From assembly GCF_001308265.1 (NCBI RefSeq), contig NZ_CP012023.1, positions 2,184,932 to 2,248,931 on the forward strand: a DNA stretch of 64,000 nt. Reading direction: 5' to 3'. A program made the translations under genes and the position numbers. The notes under the pieces are model-generated. The model saw only the letters and a program-made list of their open reading frames with translations, made no database searches and was not told where the DNA came from. Source of the stretch: Celeribacter marinus (GTDB lineage: Bacteria > Pseudomonadota > Alphaproteobacteria > Rhodobacterales > Rhodobacteraceae). Of the stretch, positions 44,901 to 53,517 are shown piece by piece (position 1 is the stretch's first letter; each line of letters opens with the position of its first letter).

Positions 44901-47255
44901 TTAGTGACCGATCAGATTGGGCACGATCGTCACAATAGACGGGAACATCCACAGCGTCCCGATACCCACCACTTGGATCAACACAAACGGGATGATGCCG
45001 CGATAGATGTGGCCGGTGGTGACTTCCTTGGGGGCGACACCGCGCAGATAGAACAGCGCAAAGCCAAACGGCGGTGTGAGGAACGAGGTCTGAAGGTTCA
45101 CAGCGATCATGATCGTCACCCATTTAGGGTCCATCGTGCCGCCGTAAATCACGGGGCCAACGATCGGCACCACGATGTAGATGATCTCCAAGAAATCGAG
45201 CACAAAACCGAGCACAAAGAGCACCGCCATCACGATCAAGAACACCGTGAACTCGTTGTCGAACGAGCGCAGGAAGCTTTGAATATAGTGCTCGCCGCCA
45301 AAGGAGATGACCACAAGGTTGAGCAATTGCGAGCCGATCAGGATGGTAAACACCATCGAGGTCACTTTCGCCGTTTCGCGCACCACAATGCCCAGAGTGC
45401 CGTCTTTGAGCAGCACGTAACAGGCGTAGAGAATACCGAACATGGCAAAGTAATAGGCACCCAGAGCAACAAAATAGGCCACCCAATCCTCAAACGGCAC
45501 ATCGCCGCGTCCCATCCGCAAATCAAAGTTGGAGCCAACGAGGATCATCACGATAATGGAGAAGGCTCCACCAAGGATGATTTTGCTCATTTTGTGTTGG
45601 TCCGCGAGTTTGCGGTACGCCGCAAGCAAGAGCGCACCACCGGCCCCGAGACCCGCCGCAGGTGTCGGGTTGGTCACACCCCCAAGGATGGACCCAAGCA
45701 CCGCAACGATGAGCACCAACGGCGGGAACACCACACGGAACAATTCGTTTTTGCTCAGGTTGATCGCTGCCTGTTTCATTCCATAGGCAATCGCCGCGAA
45801 CGGGATCGCATACAAAACAAAGGACGTGCCATGGCTCATCAACGGGCCAACAAACAGCGCATCGATGATCAAAACGCCCAAGACCCCCAGAACACCGACC
45901 AACAGCTTTTTGGGATCCCCCATCGGGGCGACACCGCGACCCAACGACAACACAAGGCCCAGCAGCGCCATGATGACCAAAAGACCTGTGCCAAGTTTCG
46001 GCGCGGTCTTAACCGCCTCACGTGTCAGTGTTTCGATTTCCTCGGCCGTCCGCTCGACGGAGAGTTTTGCACCGCCAGAGGCCTCAATCGCCGCTTGCTC
46101 GGCTACTGCCGTGGCCCATGCCTCATCGCCGTGCAACTCGATCATTGCCGCTTCGCAAGTCTCGGAGACATTGGTGCGCAAGGAGGCTGTGGCCCCGCTG
46201 TCGGTGAACTGGTTCACGTGGATGGATTGCGAGCCGGACAGACCGGTTTGTGCCGCCATGATAACGCCACCGATGATCAACACAGGCACCGCGAGGAACC
46301 ACAATAGGCCATCACGGCGCGGGATCACATCGTGCGACGTGTGCTCAAGATGCACAGGGGGCGCTTTGTGTGGGTTGAACATCGCATAGGTGAACGCGTA
46401 GGCGGCATAGAGGAAGGCAAGCATGATCCCCGGCAACATCGCCGCTTGGAACAAGGTGCCAACGGATACCACCGCAGGCTCGCCAAGGTATGTGAGCGCG
46501 TCAGAACAACCCACCGATTGCGCCCGCGCCTCTTGTGCCGCGGAATACAGATCGCCCGCAAGCGTGCCGAGCAAAACAATCACAATGGACGGCGGAATGA
46601 TCTGGCCCAAGGTGCCGGAAGCCGCAATCACACCCGTCGCCAGTTCGGGCGAATAGTTGTGGCGCAACATAGTGGGCAAGGACAACAGACCCATGGTGAC
46701 AACGGTCGCGCCCACGATGCCTGTGGACGCCGCAAGGAAAGCCCCAACGATAACAACCGACACGGCCAAACCACCGGGCAACGGACCAAACACCCGCGCC
46801 ATTGTGGTCAAAAGGTCGTTCGCGATCTTGGAACGCTCAAGCACGATCCCCATCATTACAAACATCAACACGGCCAAGAGCGTCTCGATCGAGGCCCCTG
46901 CAAACACACGCTCGTTCATCCGGTTGACGATAAAGGACAGATTGCGGTCAACCGCCTGTTCCCACCCGTTTGGAAACAACGGTTCGGCATAAAGGGGCAG
47001 ATCAGGGAACCTGAAGTGCGAGATATTGACGGGATTCACGCCACTGCTCACCAGATCACGATAGGCTTGCGATCCTGTATCAATGGCTTGGTGGACGAGA
47101 ATACCCGCCCCGTCCAATGCCGCGATGATCCCAAAGGACAAAAGACCCGCGCCACCAATGGCAAACGCCACGGGAAAGCCGGTGAGAATTCCGCTGAACA
47201 GGCAGAGGAATACGATGATGAGGCCGATTTCTACGCCATCAAGTCCAAAAATCAT
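44901..47255 (-). CDS. dctM: TRAP transporter large permease, DctM type, extended
   Basis: A 784-residue inner-membrane protein, far longer than the usual 430-residue DctM. It starts GLIIVFLCLFSGILTGFPVAFAIGGAGLLSF and shows SGTLGQIIPPSIVIVLLGTLAGDLY. A long insert with DSGATASLRTNVSETCEAAM follows the first half, and the second half has FVLDFLEIIYIVVPIVGPV. The size is typical of the mannitol/chloroaromatic/2-oxoacid TRAP subclass as I recall. It uses sodium or proton gradients to move an organic acid, with DctQ and DctP encoded upstream. Confidence 0.93.
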   Translation of the reverse strand: MIFGLDGVEIGLIIVFLCLFSGILTGFPVAFAIGGAGLLSFGIIAALDGAGILVHQAIDTGSQAYRDLVSSGVNPVNISHFRFPDLPLYAEPLFPNGWEQAVDRNLSFIVNRMNERVFAGASIETLLAVLMFVMMGIVLERSKIANDLLTTMARVFGPLPGGLAVSVVIVGAFLAASTGIVGATVVTMGLLSLPTMLRHNYSPELATGVIAASGTLGQIIPPSIVIVLLGTLAGDLYSAAQEARAQSVGCSDALTYLGEPAVVSVGTLFQAAMLPGIMLAFLYAAYAFTYAMFNPHKAPPVHLEHTSHDVIPRRDGLLWFLAVPVLIIGGVIMAAQTGLSGSQSIHVNQFTDSGATASLRTNVSETCEAAMIELHGDEAWATAVAEQAAIEASGGAKLSVERTAEEIETLTREAVKTAPKLGTGLLVIMALLGLVLSLGRGVAPMGDPKKLLVGVLGVLGVLIIDALFVGPLMSHGTSFVLYAIPFAAIAYGMKQAAINLSKNELFRVVFPPLVLIVAVLGSILGGVTNPTPAAGLGAGGALLLAAYRKLADQHKMSKIILGGAFSIIVMILVGSNFDLRMGRGDVPFEDWVAYFVALGAYYFAMFGILYACYVLLKDGTLGIVVRETAKVTSMVFTILIGSQLLNLVVISFGGEHYIQSFLRSFDNEFTVFLIVMAVLFVLGFVLDFLEIIYIVVPIVGPVIYGGTMDPKWVTIMIAVNLQTSFLTPPFGFALFYLRGVAPKEVTTGHIYRGIIPFVLIQVVGIGTLWMFPSIVTIVPNLIGH

Positions 47256-47357
47256 GTGTCTATTCCTTCGCCGCGAGGTCAGGGATCGCGTGGTCGTGTG
47301 TGGCTAGGTGAGCGGCGCAAACCGCCAGTATCGGTGTGGTCGGACAGTTGGCCATAA

Positions 47358-48287
47358 TCAATGCGTCCCCTCAAAGGCTTCTTCGCCTGCGCCAAGTGTA
47401 TCTTTGTCGAGGTATTTACCCGCACTTTCCTCGCCTTCGATCATCTCCAGATAGGAGCGATAGAAAAAGGCGATCGCTTGTAAAATCACCAAGGTCAAAA
47501 ACGCGAGGATCAGGATTTTAAAGAGGAAATAACCGTTAAAGCCGTTGGCCGAAAACGATACGGTTTCGACGTTCCATTTCACGATCCGCGATTTCATCAG
47601 CATCCGGTCAAGCGCGTCAGAGGCCGAGACTTTGGGCGTGATCAGGTGACGCCACAGGAAAAACCACGCATACATCCATGTCAGCATCGCCACGGGCAAC
47701 ATAAAGAACAATGCACCGAACATGTCGATCATGCGCTTCACACGGTGGCTCACACCTGCATACACAAGGTCGACGCGCACATGGCTGCCTTGGATAAATG
47801 CGTAGGAGACGCATAGCGACACCACGAGGGCGTTCTCGAATTTGAGGCTCTCGGAGAACCAGCCAACGGATTGGGTAAAGCCCGTGCCAAACGGCGCGAT
47901 GTTAATCTCACCAAGACGAAAGATGGATTGCAAAAACACGACCATGATCTGTTGCAAGACCATGAGCAAACCCGCCCATGCCGCCACACGTCCCACGGTA
48001 TTGTTGATCTTTTCGAGGCCGCGCACCAATGCCCACAAGAGCGGACGGTGGAAAAAGCCGATGACCGTTAGCACGATCACCAGATCGAGGAACACAAACA
48101 AAAGCTCGTTTGAGCCGCCGTAGTACACAAAGCGTAAAAGGCTTTCTTTGTTCGACCAATCGAGCCATGCCGACGGGTTCAAAATGGCCTGTAGTATATG
48201 CCAGAACCCAAGACCCAAATTGACGAACAACGCCAATATGCCGTCGAATACGAGTTCGAAAAAGCCACGTGTTGCTTGCTCTTCCAT
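47358..48287 (-). CDS. dctQ: TRAP transporter small permease, DctQ type, extended
   Basis: A 309-residue membrane protein, about twice the size of a standard DctQ. It has LLMVLQQIMVVFLQSIFRLGEINIAPFG, an SHVRVDLVYAGVSHRVKR motif typical of DctQ loops, and an elongated periplasmic part. The start at 48287 has GAAGGGGA at the right distance; longer starts to 48350 lack one. It joins DctM to form the membrane part of the keto-acid-type TRAP system. A 183-nt gap with a strong hairpin separates it from dctP. Confidence 0.88.
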   Translation of the reverse strand: MEEQATRGFFELVFDGILALFVNLGLGFWHILQAILNPSAWLDWSNKESLLRFVYYGGSNELLFVFLDLVIVLTVIGFFHRPLLWALVRGLEKINNTVGRVAAWAGLLMVLQQIMVVFLQSIFRLGEINIAPFGTGFTQSVGWFSESLKFENALVVSLCVSYAFIQGSHVRVDLVYAGVSHRVKRMIDMFGALFFMLPVAMLTWMYAWFFLWRHLITPKVSASDALDRMLMKSRIVKWNVETVSFSANGFNGYFLFKILILAFLTLVILQAIAFFYRSYLEMIEGEESAGKYLDKDTLGAGEEAFEGTH

Positions 48288-48416
48288 GTCTGAGGTGTCC
48301 CCTTCCCAAACCGTTTTGGCCATACAGACGCGTCCATAAATACGGCACATCTACAGGGCGAAAACGGTGTTTGTTCAATCGCTTTTGGCGTGATCTGAAT
48401 GTTATATTTTGACGCC

Positions 48417-48446
48417 GAGATGCGCGCAGACTCCCGCGCGCATCTC
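48417..48446 (-). other. Stem-loop after dctP
   Basis: Eleven-base perfect arms GAGATGCGCGC and GCGCGCATCTC around an 8-base loop, 24 nt after the dctP stop and before dctQ. No T-run follows on the minus strand, so a partial terminator or mRNA stabiliser is likelier than full termination. Confidence 0.6.
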
Positions 48447-48470
48447 TTTATCTTTGAAACAGGGCGCGCC

Positions 48471-49565
48471 TTATTTCAGGTTTGCCAATACGCGGTCGCG
48501 CTGTGCGGTGTATGCGCTGTCGGAGCGTGCGGCCCAACCGGATGTAGACGCCATTGCGGCCTCGGCGGAGGTGCGGATTTCTGCAAACAGCTCGTCATCC
48601 ATGTAGCCGTCAAGAACCTCTTTGGAGGCCGCGCCATACGCGTCCCAAATTTCGCTCGAGAATTCTTTGACCTGCGTGCCGCCAGAGATCAAGCGCTGCA
48701 AAGCCGGACCGTTGTTGGCCATGAACAAGGAGTAGTTGTGCTGATGCGCATCACCGGCGGCAACTTCGATTGCTTTTTGCTGCGCGGGTGTGAGTCCTTC
48801 GAACACTTCGAGGTTGGTCGCCACGGAAAGTGCTGCACCTGGCTCGTGGAAACCGGCAGGGTAGTAGTAGTCGCAGACTTCCTGAAGGCCGAGTTTCTCA
48901 TCGGACCACGGGCCAATCCACTCGGTGCCGTCAAGCGCGCCAGAGGACAGAGCCTGATAGATTTCGCCGCCGGCGATGGTCTGAACAGACGCGCCCAATT
49001 TGGACAGCGCTTCGCCACCAAGACCCGGCATACGGAACTTGAGACCTTGGAAGTCGGCAGGGGACATCATTTCCTTGCGGAACCAACCGCCACCTTGAGC
49101 GCCAGTCTGGCCCGCGATGAAGGATTTAAGGCCAAAGATTTCACCAAGGTTGTGGTGCAGCTGCATGCCGCCCATACCGTAGTACCACACCATCATTTCA
49201 GGCGCAGTCATGCCGAACGGCACGGTTGTGAAATAGGCCATCGCAGGGTGCTGACCGGTGAAGTAATAATCCGCACCGTGGTACATGTCGGCCTGACCGG
49301 CAGTCACGGCGTCAAATACTTCGAGGCCGCCAACGAGTTCGCCCGCTGCTTTGGGTTCGATGGTCAATGCGCCATCGGTCATCTCGGTCACGGATGTTGC
49401 GAAACGCTCAACGCTATCCCAAACGCCCGCAAGGCCGCGTGGCCAAGTCGTAACCATGGTCAATGTGCGTTTGCCCTGCGCGAATGCAGGGGCCGCAAGT
49501 GTCGATGCTGCGGCAGCAGACGCGCCACCAAGTGCTGTAGTTTTCAAAAATGAACGGCGATCCAT
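48471..49565 (-). CDS. dctP: TRAP transporter binding protein, TakP/DctP-like
   Basis: A 364-residue periplasmic protein. The N-terminus is a twin-arginine signal (MDRRSFLKTTALGGASAAAA, then STLAAPAFAQ). The mature part includes TMVTTWPRGLAGVWDSVERFA, VTAGQADMYHGADYYF, GGWFRKEMMSPADFQGLKFR with the anchoring Arg, and YYYPAGFHEPGAALSVATN. This resembles TakP, the alpha-keto-acid (pyruvate) binding protein of Rhodobacter, and SmoM-like proteins. It hands its ligand to DctQM. The gene is first in its operon, divergent from a two-component system. Confidence 0.92.
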   Translation of the reverse strand: MDRRSFLKTTALGGASAAAASTLAAPAFAQGKRTLTMVTTWPRGLAGVWDSVERFATSVTEMTDGALTIEPKAAGELVGGLEVFDAVTAGQADMYHGADYYFTGQHPAMAYFTTVPFGMTAPEMMVWYYGMGGMQLHHNLGEIFGLKSFIAGQTGAQGGGWFRKEMMSPADFQGLKFRMPGLGGEALSKLGASVQTIAGGEIYQALSSGALDGTEWIGPWSDEKLGLQEVCDYYYPAGFHEPGAALSVATNLEVFEGLTPAQQKAIEVAAGDAHQHNYSLFMANNGPALQRLISGGTQVKEFSSEIWDAYGAASKEVLDGYMDDELFAEIRTSAEAAMASTSGWAARSDSAYTAQRDRVLANLK

Positions 49566-49936
49566 AGAGATAAATCCTCCCAGAGTGGTCTATGGCCAGT
49601 ATTTGGACCCTAATTCGCGCGCATTTGGGGAAACCGTTTTCGCGCCGTTTCGATTGCGAAACGACCCATATTGAAAACGCAAAGCTCCTCCCATACGCGC
49701 AGATCAAGGACCGGCTCGTGTCGGGACGTTAACGAGCGATGTGGTTGGGATAAATACCCAAGACTACGCAGAGCGGGTTTATTTTTCGGCCCAGCCTACA
49801 AACTCACCCGATTAGGCCGCATAAAAAGACAATGGACGCCCCATTTAGGTGCCAAAGCCGCGATTGACGCGCCCGCCGCGGTCTTTATCTTGTGATTCGA
49901 GCGACGATCCAGACCCGCAAGGACGCCCCCACACGG
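49566..49936. promoter_or_regulatory. Divergent regulatory region of TRAP operon and two-component genes
   Basis: This 371-nt stretch holds both promoters. The minus-strand side has GGGAGGAT before the dctP ATG. An inverted repeat lies at 49646-49663. No gene is visible. The upstream GTG at 49892 could lengthen the kinase, but it shows no good ribosome site. Confidence 0.6.
49646..49663. promoter_or_regulatory. Candidate operator for the TRAP operon
   Basis: CGTTTCG and CGAAACG are perfect arms around ATTG. A partial half site (CCGTTTTCG) stands just before. It lies about 80-100 nt upstream of dctP, a usual place for an activator, and the adjacent LuxR-type response regulator is the obvious candidate to bind it. 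Confidence 0.5.
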
Positions 49937-51373
49937 ATGAAACGCCTATTGCCTCGCCTTAGCGCGCCGATCAAACGGCCGATCAGCTACGCGCAAAAAC
50001 TGTTTTTGCTCGCCACCGTGCCGCTGTTGTTGGCTGTGGCGGCGATTGCGTTTTTGGTGGCGCATCAGTCGCGCGCAATGGCCGAGCGCGAGATTGCCGA
50101 TCTCGAAGCACAGCTTATTTCCGCCAAACAAGACGAGTTGCGCAACTACGTACAACTTGCGCGCGCCTCGGTGTCGGACACCTATAATCCTGCCCCCCCC
50201 GATGACGAGACCGCCAAGCGGATCGTGACACAGCGCCTCGCAGCTATGACCTACGGCACCGAAGGGTACTTTTTCGTTTACGACTATGATGGCACCAACC
50301 TAGTGGCACCGCGCCAAACCGATCTCATCACCCGAAACTGGGCCGGCCTGTCCGATAGTGCCGGCACCCCCGTGGTGGACCGGCTGATCGAGTTGGCCCG
50401 TCAGGGTGGCGGCTACCATGAATACCTGTGGCCCAAACCCTCGACTGGCGAAGAGGCCCAAATGGTGTCGTACGTTGTTGGCCTACAAGACTGGCAATGG
50501 GCGATTGGCACGGGCGTGTTTTTAGATGACGTGCTCAACTCTGTGGCCACCACACGCGCGCAGGTAGAATACCGCGTCCACCGCACATTCTTGTACATTG
50601 GTGCGATTGCTTTGGCTGCCGTGTTGTTGGTGTTCATGTCGGGCGTGAGCATCACCATCCGCGAACGCCGCCTTGCCGATGCCAAACTCAAAGAGCTGAC
50701 ACAACGCATTTTCGACACCCAAGAGGAAGAGCGCGGGCGTGTGGCGCGCGAACTTCATGACGGTATTTCGCAAATGCTTGTCGGGGTGCGCTACGCGCTT
50801 GATCTCGCGCGACGTCGTTTAAAAACAGGTGACGACCGCGCGCCTGAAAGTCTTGATAAGGGCGTGGATATGCTCGGCGGGGCCATTTCCGAAGTGCGCC
50901 GTATTTCGCGCGACTTGCGCCCTGGCATTTTGGATGATCTTGGCCTCGGCCCTGCCCTTCAGGCGCTAACCGAAGAGTTCCAAAAACGCACAGGAATCTC
51001 CACCGAGCTTGAAACCGTGGTGTTTCGCAACCGTTTGGACGAAGAGGCCAAAATCGCGCTGTTTCGCATTGCCCAAGAGGCCCTCACCAATATCGAGCGC
51101 CACGCGGACGCCACCGAAGTCAAAGTGCACCTGTCGGGCCACCGCACCGGTGCGTCCATGCACATTATGGACAACGGGCGCGGGATTGCCGATCTGCGCG
51201 GGCATGGATTGGGTCTGCGCAATATGGCGGAACGCATGGAACAACTTGACGGCACATTTACAATCAGCCACCGCAATCCTGGCACTTGTCTTGATGCTAC
51301 CGTCCCACTCAAACACATGCTCCCCCCCGCCTCCGCCAATCGCACCGACCCTCCCAAAAAGGCAGCCCCATGA
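49937..51373 (+). CDS. Cache-domain sensor histidine kinase (HisKA_3 type)
   Basis: A 478-residue membrane kinase. A first transmembrane helix at about 22-42, a periplasmic Cache domain to about 215 (GTEGYFFVYDYDGTNLVAPR, WQWAIGTGVFLDDV), a second helix at about 218-240, then the HisKA_3 domain with phospho-acceptor His274 (RVARELHDGISQMLVG) and an HATPase domain (FRIAQEALTNIERHA, GHGLGLRNMAERM). Cache domains bind small organic acids. It overlaps its response regulator by 4 nt and is divergent from the TRAP genes, so it probably senses the transported acid. Confidence 0.93.
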   Translation: MKRLLPRLSAPIKRPISYAQKLFLLATVPLLLAVAAIAFLVAHQSRAMAEREIADLEAQLISAKQDELRNYVQLARASVSDTYNPAPPDDETAKRIVTQRLAAMTYGTEGYFFVYDYDGTNLVAPRQTDLITRNWAGLSDSAGTPVVDRLIELARQGGGYHEYLWPKPSTGEEAQMVSYVVGLQDWQWAIGTGVFLDDVLNSVATTRAQVEYRVHRTFLYIGAIALAAVLLVFMSGVSITIRERRLADAKLKELTQRIFDTQEEERGRVARELHDGISQMLVGVRYALDLARRRLKTGDDRAPESLDKGVDMLGGAISEVRRISRDLRPGILDDLGLGPALQALTEEFQKRTGISTELETVVFRNRLDEEAKIALFRIAQEALTNIERHADATEVKVHLSGHRTGASMHIMDNGRGIADLRGHGLGLRNMAERMEQLDGTFTISHRNPGTCLDATVPLKHMLPPASANRTDPPKKAAP

Positions 51374-52014
51374 CCAAACCCATCACACGCGTATTGATTG
51401 TGGACGATCACCCGATGGTGGCCGAGGGCATTCGTGCCTTGCTCGAGACATTTGACGACCTTGACGTGGTGGACTGTCTCACCAACGGCCAAGAGGCGGT
51501 GGACCAACTGGCCGCTCTGTGCCCAGACGTCATTTTGCTCGATCTGAACATGCCGCACATGGGCGGGCTGACAGCGACCGAAATCATACTGGAACGCGCC
51601 CCTGAGACCCGCATCCTGATCCTGTCGATGCACGACAGCCCCGAATACATCTCAGCCGCACTGAGTCACGGCGCTATGGGTTACGTGCTCAAAGACGTAC
51701 CGACAGATGACGTAAAAGACGCGATTGATACGGTGATGCGTGGCGAGCGGTATTTGTGTAACGGTGCACAAGCCGCAATGAGCCCAAAAACCCGCGATGG
51801 CCGTGAGGCGCTAACGGGACGCGAACAAACAATTCTATTGGAGTTGGCACAGGGGCACTCAAACCGCGATGTTGCCGAAGCACTCGATATATCGGTGCGC
51901 ACGGTGGAAACCCACCGCAAAAACATCAAACGCAAGCTAGGTATTTCATCGACCGCAGGCCTAACCCGCTACGCGATGGAGCACGGGGTTTTGCAAGGCA
52001 CAGGACGGTTTTAA
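51370..52014 (+). CDS. LuxR-type (NarL family) response regulator
   Basis: A 214-residue regulator. The receiver domain has VLIVDDHPMVAEGIR and the phosphorylated Asp58 in PDVILLDLNMPHMGG. The C-terminal GerE/LuxR HTH has LTGREQTILLELAQGHSNRDVAEALDISVRTVETHRKNIKRKLG. It is the partner of the Cache kinase, coupled by a 4-nt overlap. It probably activates the divergent TRAP operon. Confidence 0.95.
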   Translation: MTKPITRVLIVDDHPMVAEGIRALLETFDDLDVVDCLTNGQEAVDQLAALCPDVILLDLNMPHMGGLTATEIILERAPETRILILSMHDSPEYISAALSHGAMGYVLKDVPTDDVKDAIDTVMRGERYLCNGAQAAMSPKTRDGREALTGREQTILLELAQGHSNRDVAEALDISVRTVETHRKNIKRKLGISSTAGLTRYAMEHGVLQGTGRF

Positions 52015-52029
52015 CGCCAGCGCACGCGA

Positions 52030-52206
52030 TCACTTCTTATCGCGTGCTGCTTTCTCTTCTTTGGTCAGCTTGTTGTTCCAAACGTTCTTGCTCAGGCCCA
52101 ATTCGGCCGGCAGGGGTTTGGTTTTTCCGACACTGACCTTGCCGCCTTTGTTCAAAAATTCCTGAATAAGGGCGTCATCGGTGTTTGGTTTTGGCACTGT
52201 TTTCAT
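52030..52206 (-). CDS. Small basic hypothetical protein
   Basis: A 57-residue protein, MKTVPKPNTDDALIQEFLNK and then KTKPLPAELGLSKNVWNNKLTKEEKAARDKK. It is lysine-rich and likely helical at the end. The ribosome site is weak. It is convergent with the response-regulator gene. Similar small proteins exist in Rhodobacterales genomes as I recall; no function is known. Confidence 0.6.
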   Translation of the reverse strand: MKTVPKPNTDDALIQEFLNKGGKVSVGKTKPLPAELGLSKNVWNNKLTKEEKAARDKK

Positions 52207-52376
52207 AGGGGCAATGTTAATGCGGCGCGCCGCGCAACACAATGGCCCGCCCCGACAAATCCTAAAGAAACATCACACAATATGCGCCTTTGGCGAGACT
52301 GACATGTGCACCATTTGCCGTTGCCCCCCTATGCGCGTCACGTTAGCGTGCCTCACATCAAAAAAGGGACACGCAC

Positions 52377-52895
52377 ATGCCAACACCAAAACCAATCGCC
52401 GGTGATCACCTCGACGCCATTACGTTGCCAAAAGTCGGCGGAGGCACCGTCACCCTTGGAGGGATGCGTGACAACTGGTCCTTGCTCGTCGTCTACCGCG
52501 GCAAACATTGCGGACGCTGCAAGAAATATCTCAAAATTCTCAATGAGATGCGCGACAAATGGTATGACGCCGGATTTGACATTGCTGTCGTCTCGGCCGA
52601 TCCGCTCGACAAAGCCCAAGCAGACCGTGATGCGTTCGATTGGCAGTTTGATTTAGGCTATGATCTCTCTGAGGCACATATGGCCGCCCTTGGCGTCTAT
52701 GTCTCGGAGCCGTTGACTGCGGCAGAAACCGATCGCCGCTTTGCCGAACCAGGCGTGTTTGTGGTCCGCCCTGATGGCAGCCTGTTGCTCATCTCGATCT
52801 CCAACGGCCCCTCGGCGCGCCCTGAATTGGAAGAGCTGCTTGACGGGATGATTTTCACCATCGAAAACGAACGCCCGCCACGTGGCACGGCCTAA
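52377..52895 (+). CDS. Thioredoxin-fold peroxiredoxin-like (AhpC/TSA) protein
   Basis: A 172-residue protein with a thioredoxin-like fold. LLVVYRGKHCGRCKKYLKIL carries a CxxC-type pair (Cys-Gly-Arg-Cys), then VVSADPLDKAQADRDAFDWQFDLGYDLSEAHMAALGVY and PGVFVVRPDGSLLLISISN. It is related to redoxins that reduce peroxides or disulfides. The start has AAAAAGGGA before it. It stands alone between small genes. Confidence 0.87.
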   Translation: MPTPKPIAGDHLDAITLPKVGGGTVTLGGMRDNWSLLVVYRGKHCGRCKKYLKILNEMRDKWYDAGFDIAVVSADPLDKAQADRDAFDWQFDLGYDLSEAHMAALGVYVSEPLTAAETDRRFAEPGVFVVRPDGSLLLISISNGPSARPELEELLDGMIFTIENERPPRGTA

Positions 52896-53295
52896 AAAAA
52901 CGCGACAGGCATCGACGTTGTCATAGACATCGGAGTTGCCCTTCGTGACATAGAGGCCCCATGCAAAGCTGCCCGCACCGTGATTTTCGCTCGCAGGCGT
53001 CCCGCGTCCATCACGGCCGCGCCAGACCCAAACGCCAGAACCGTGCGCGATCTGTCACACCATCGCGCAGGTTTCTAAACGCAGTGTTTCAGCTATTCGA
53101 AAGTTTTGTGACCTCGGCTTTGGCTATATCCGCGCGGCACACGACACAGCGGCGGGCCAATAATTGCCGGTCTATAGGTCATCATGGGGCCATCATGTTT
53201 TTGAAAAGATCGGCAACGCCCCCTAATTTTGTAACTTAATTTCAAAATACAGTCCACATTGGATACTTTATGTATTTTAAGTCGCAATTTTGCGG
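52896..53295. other. Intergenic region upstream of the ilv leader, no gene supported
   Basis: Frames on both strands here lack ribosome sites. One minus-strand frame near 52890-53060 reads protein-like (WRGRDGRG, then SFAWGLYVTKGNSDVYDNVD) but has no start codon after an in-frame stop. It could be a gene remnant. The 3' part is AT-rich and leads into the ilv promoter. Confidence 0.5.
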
Positions 53296-53324
53296 TTGAC
53301 GCCCCTTTGTGTCAGCCCTAAGTT
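53296..53324 (+). promoter_or_regulatory. Candidate sigma-70 promoter of the ilvBN operon
   Basis: TTGACG and TAAGTT are separated by 17 bases. The transcript would start near 53331, directly before the ribosome site of the leader peptide, which is where an attenuated biosynthetic operon should start. Confidence 0.6.
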
Positions 53325-53352
53325 CTGGCAACGCAGTAAAGGAGCGAACGCC

Positions 53353-53403
53353 ATGCTTGGCATTCTTGTCGTACGAGTGGGATATCCGCGCATGGGCCTC
53401 TGA
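53353..53403 (+). CDS. ilv leader peptide (16 residues)
   Basis: ATG at 53353, 9 nt after AAAGGAG, encodes MLGILVVRVGYPRMGL and ends with TGA. Seven of the 16 residues are Leu, Ile or Val, with LGILVVRV at the front. This is the expected make-up of a leader peptide that senses branched-chain amino acids by ribosome stalling. It precedes an attenuator and the acetolactate synthase genes. Confidence 0.8.
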   Translation: MLGILVVRVGYPRMGL

Positions 53404-53456
53404 AGAGAGGTTGACCCTATCGGTTCCCATGCGCCCCCGAAATCGGGGGCTTTTTT
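53388..53456 (+). promoter_or_regulatory. Transcription attenuator before ilvB
   Basis: Two competing structures are visible. GCGCATGGG at 53388-53396 pairs with CCCATGCGC at 53426-53434 (antiterminator, with CCTCT/AGAGG nested inside). GCCCCCGA at 53433-53440 pairs with TCGGGGGC at 53443-53450, followed by six T (terminator). The two overlap by 2 bases at 53433-53434. Stalling in the Leu/Ile/Val codons would leave the first arm free; reading to the stop codon would cover it and allow termination. The overlap is short, so the exclusion could be partly steric. Confidence 0.75.
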
Positions 53457-53517
53457 ATTGCTAAACGACCATCTACTGCCCATGACCATGACACGAGACG
53501 CGTAAGAGGAAAATGAG

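Noticed and set aside
44880-46307. A 475-codon open frame on the + strand opposite dctM
   Set aside because: It is highly charged and His/Arg-rich, as expected for the reverse complement of a membrane protein gene.
52860-53060. Minus-strand protein-like stretch with SFAWGLYVTKGNSDVYDNVD
   Set aside because: It has no start codon after an in-frame stop, no ribosome site, and runs into the peroxiredoxin gene; at best a remnant, so not annotated as a gene.
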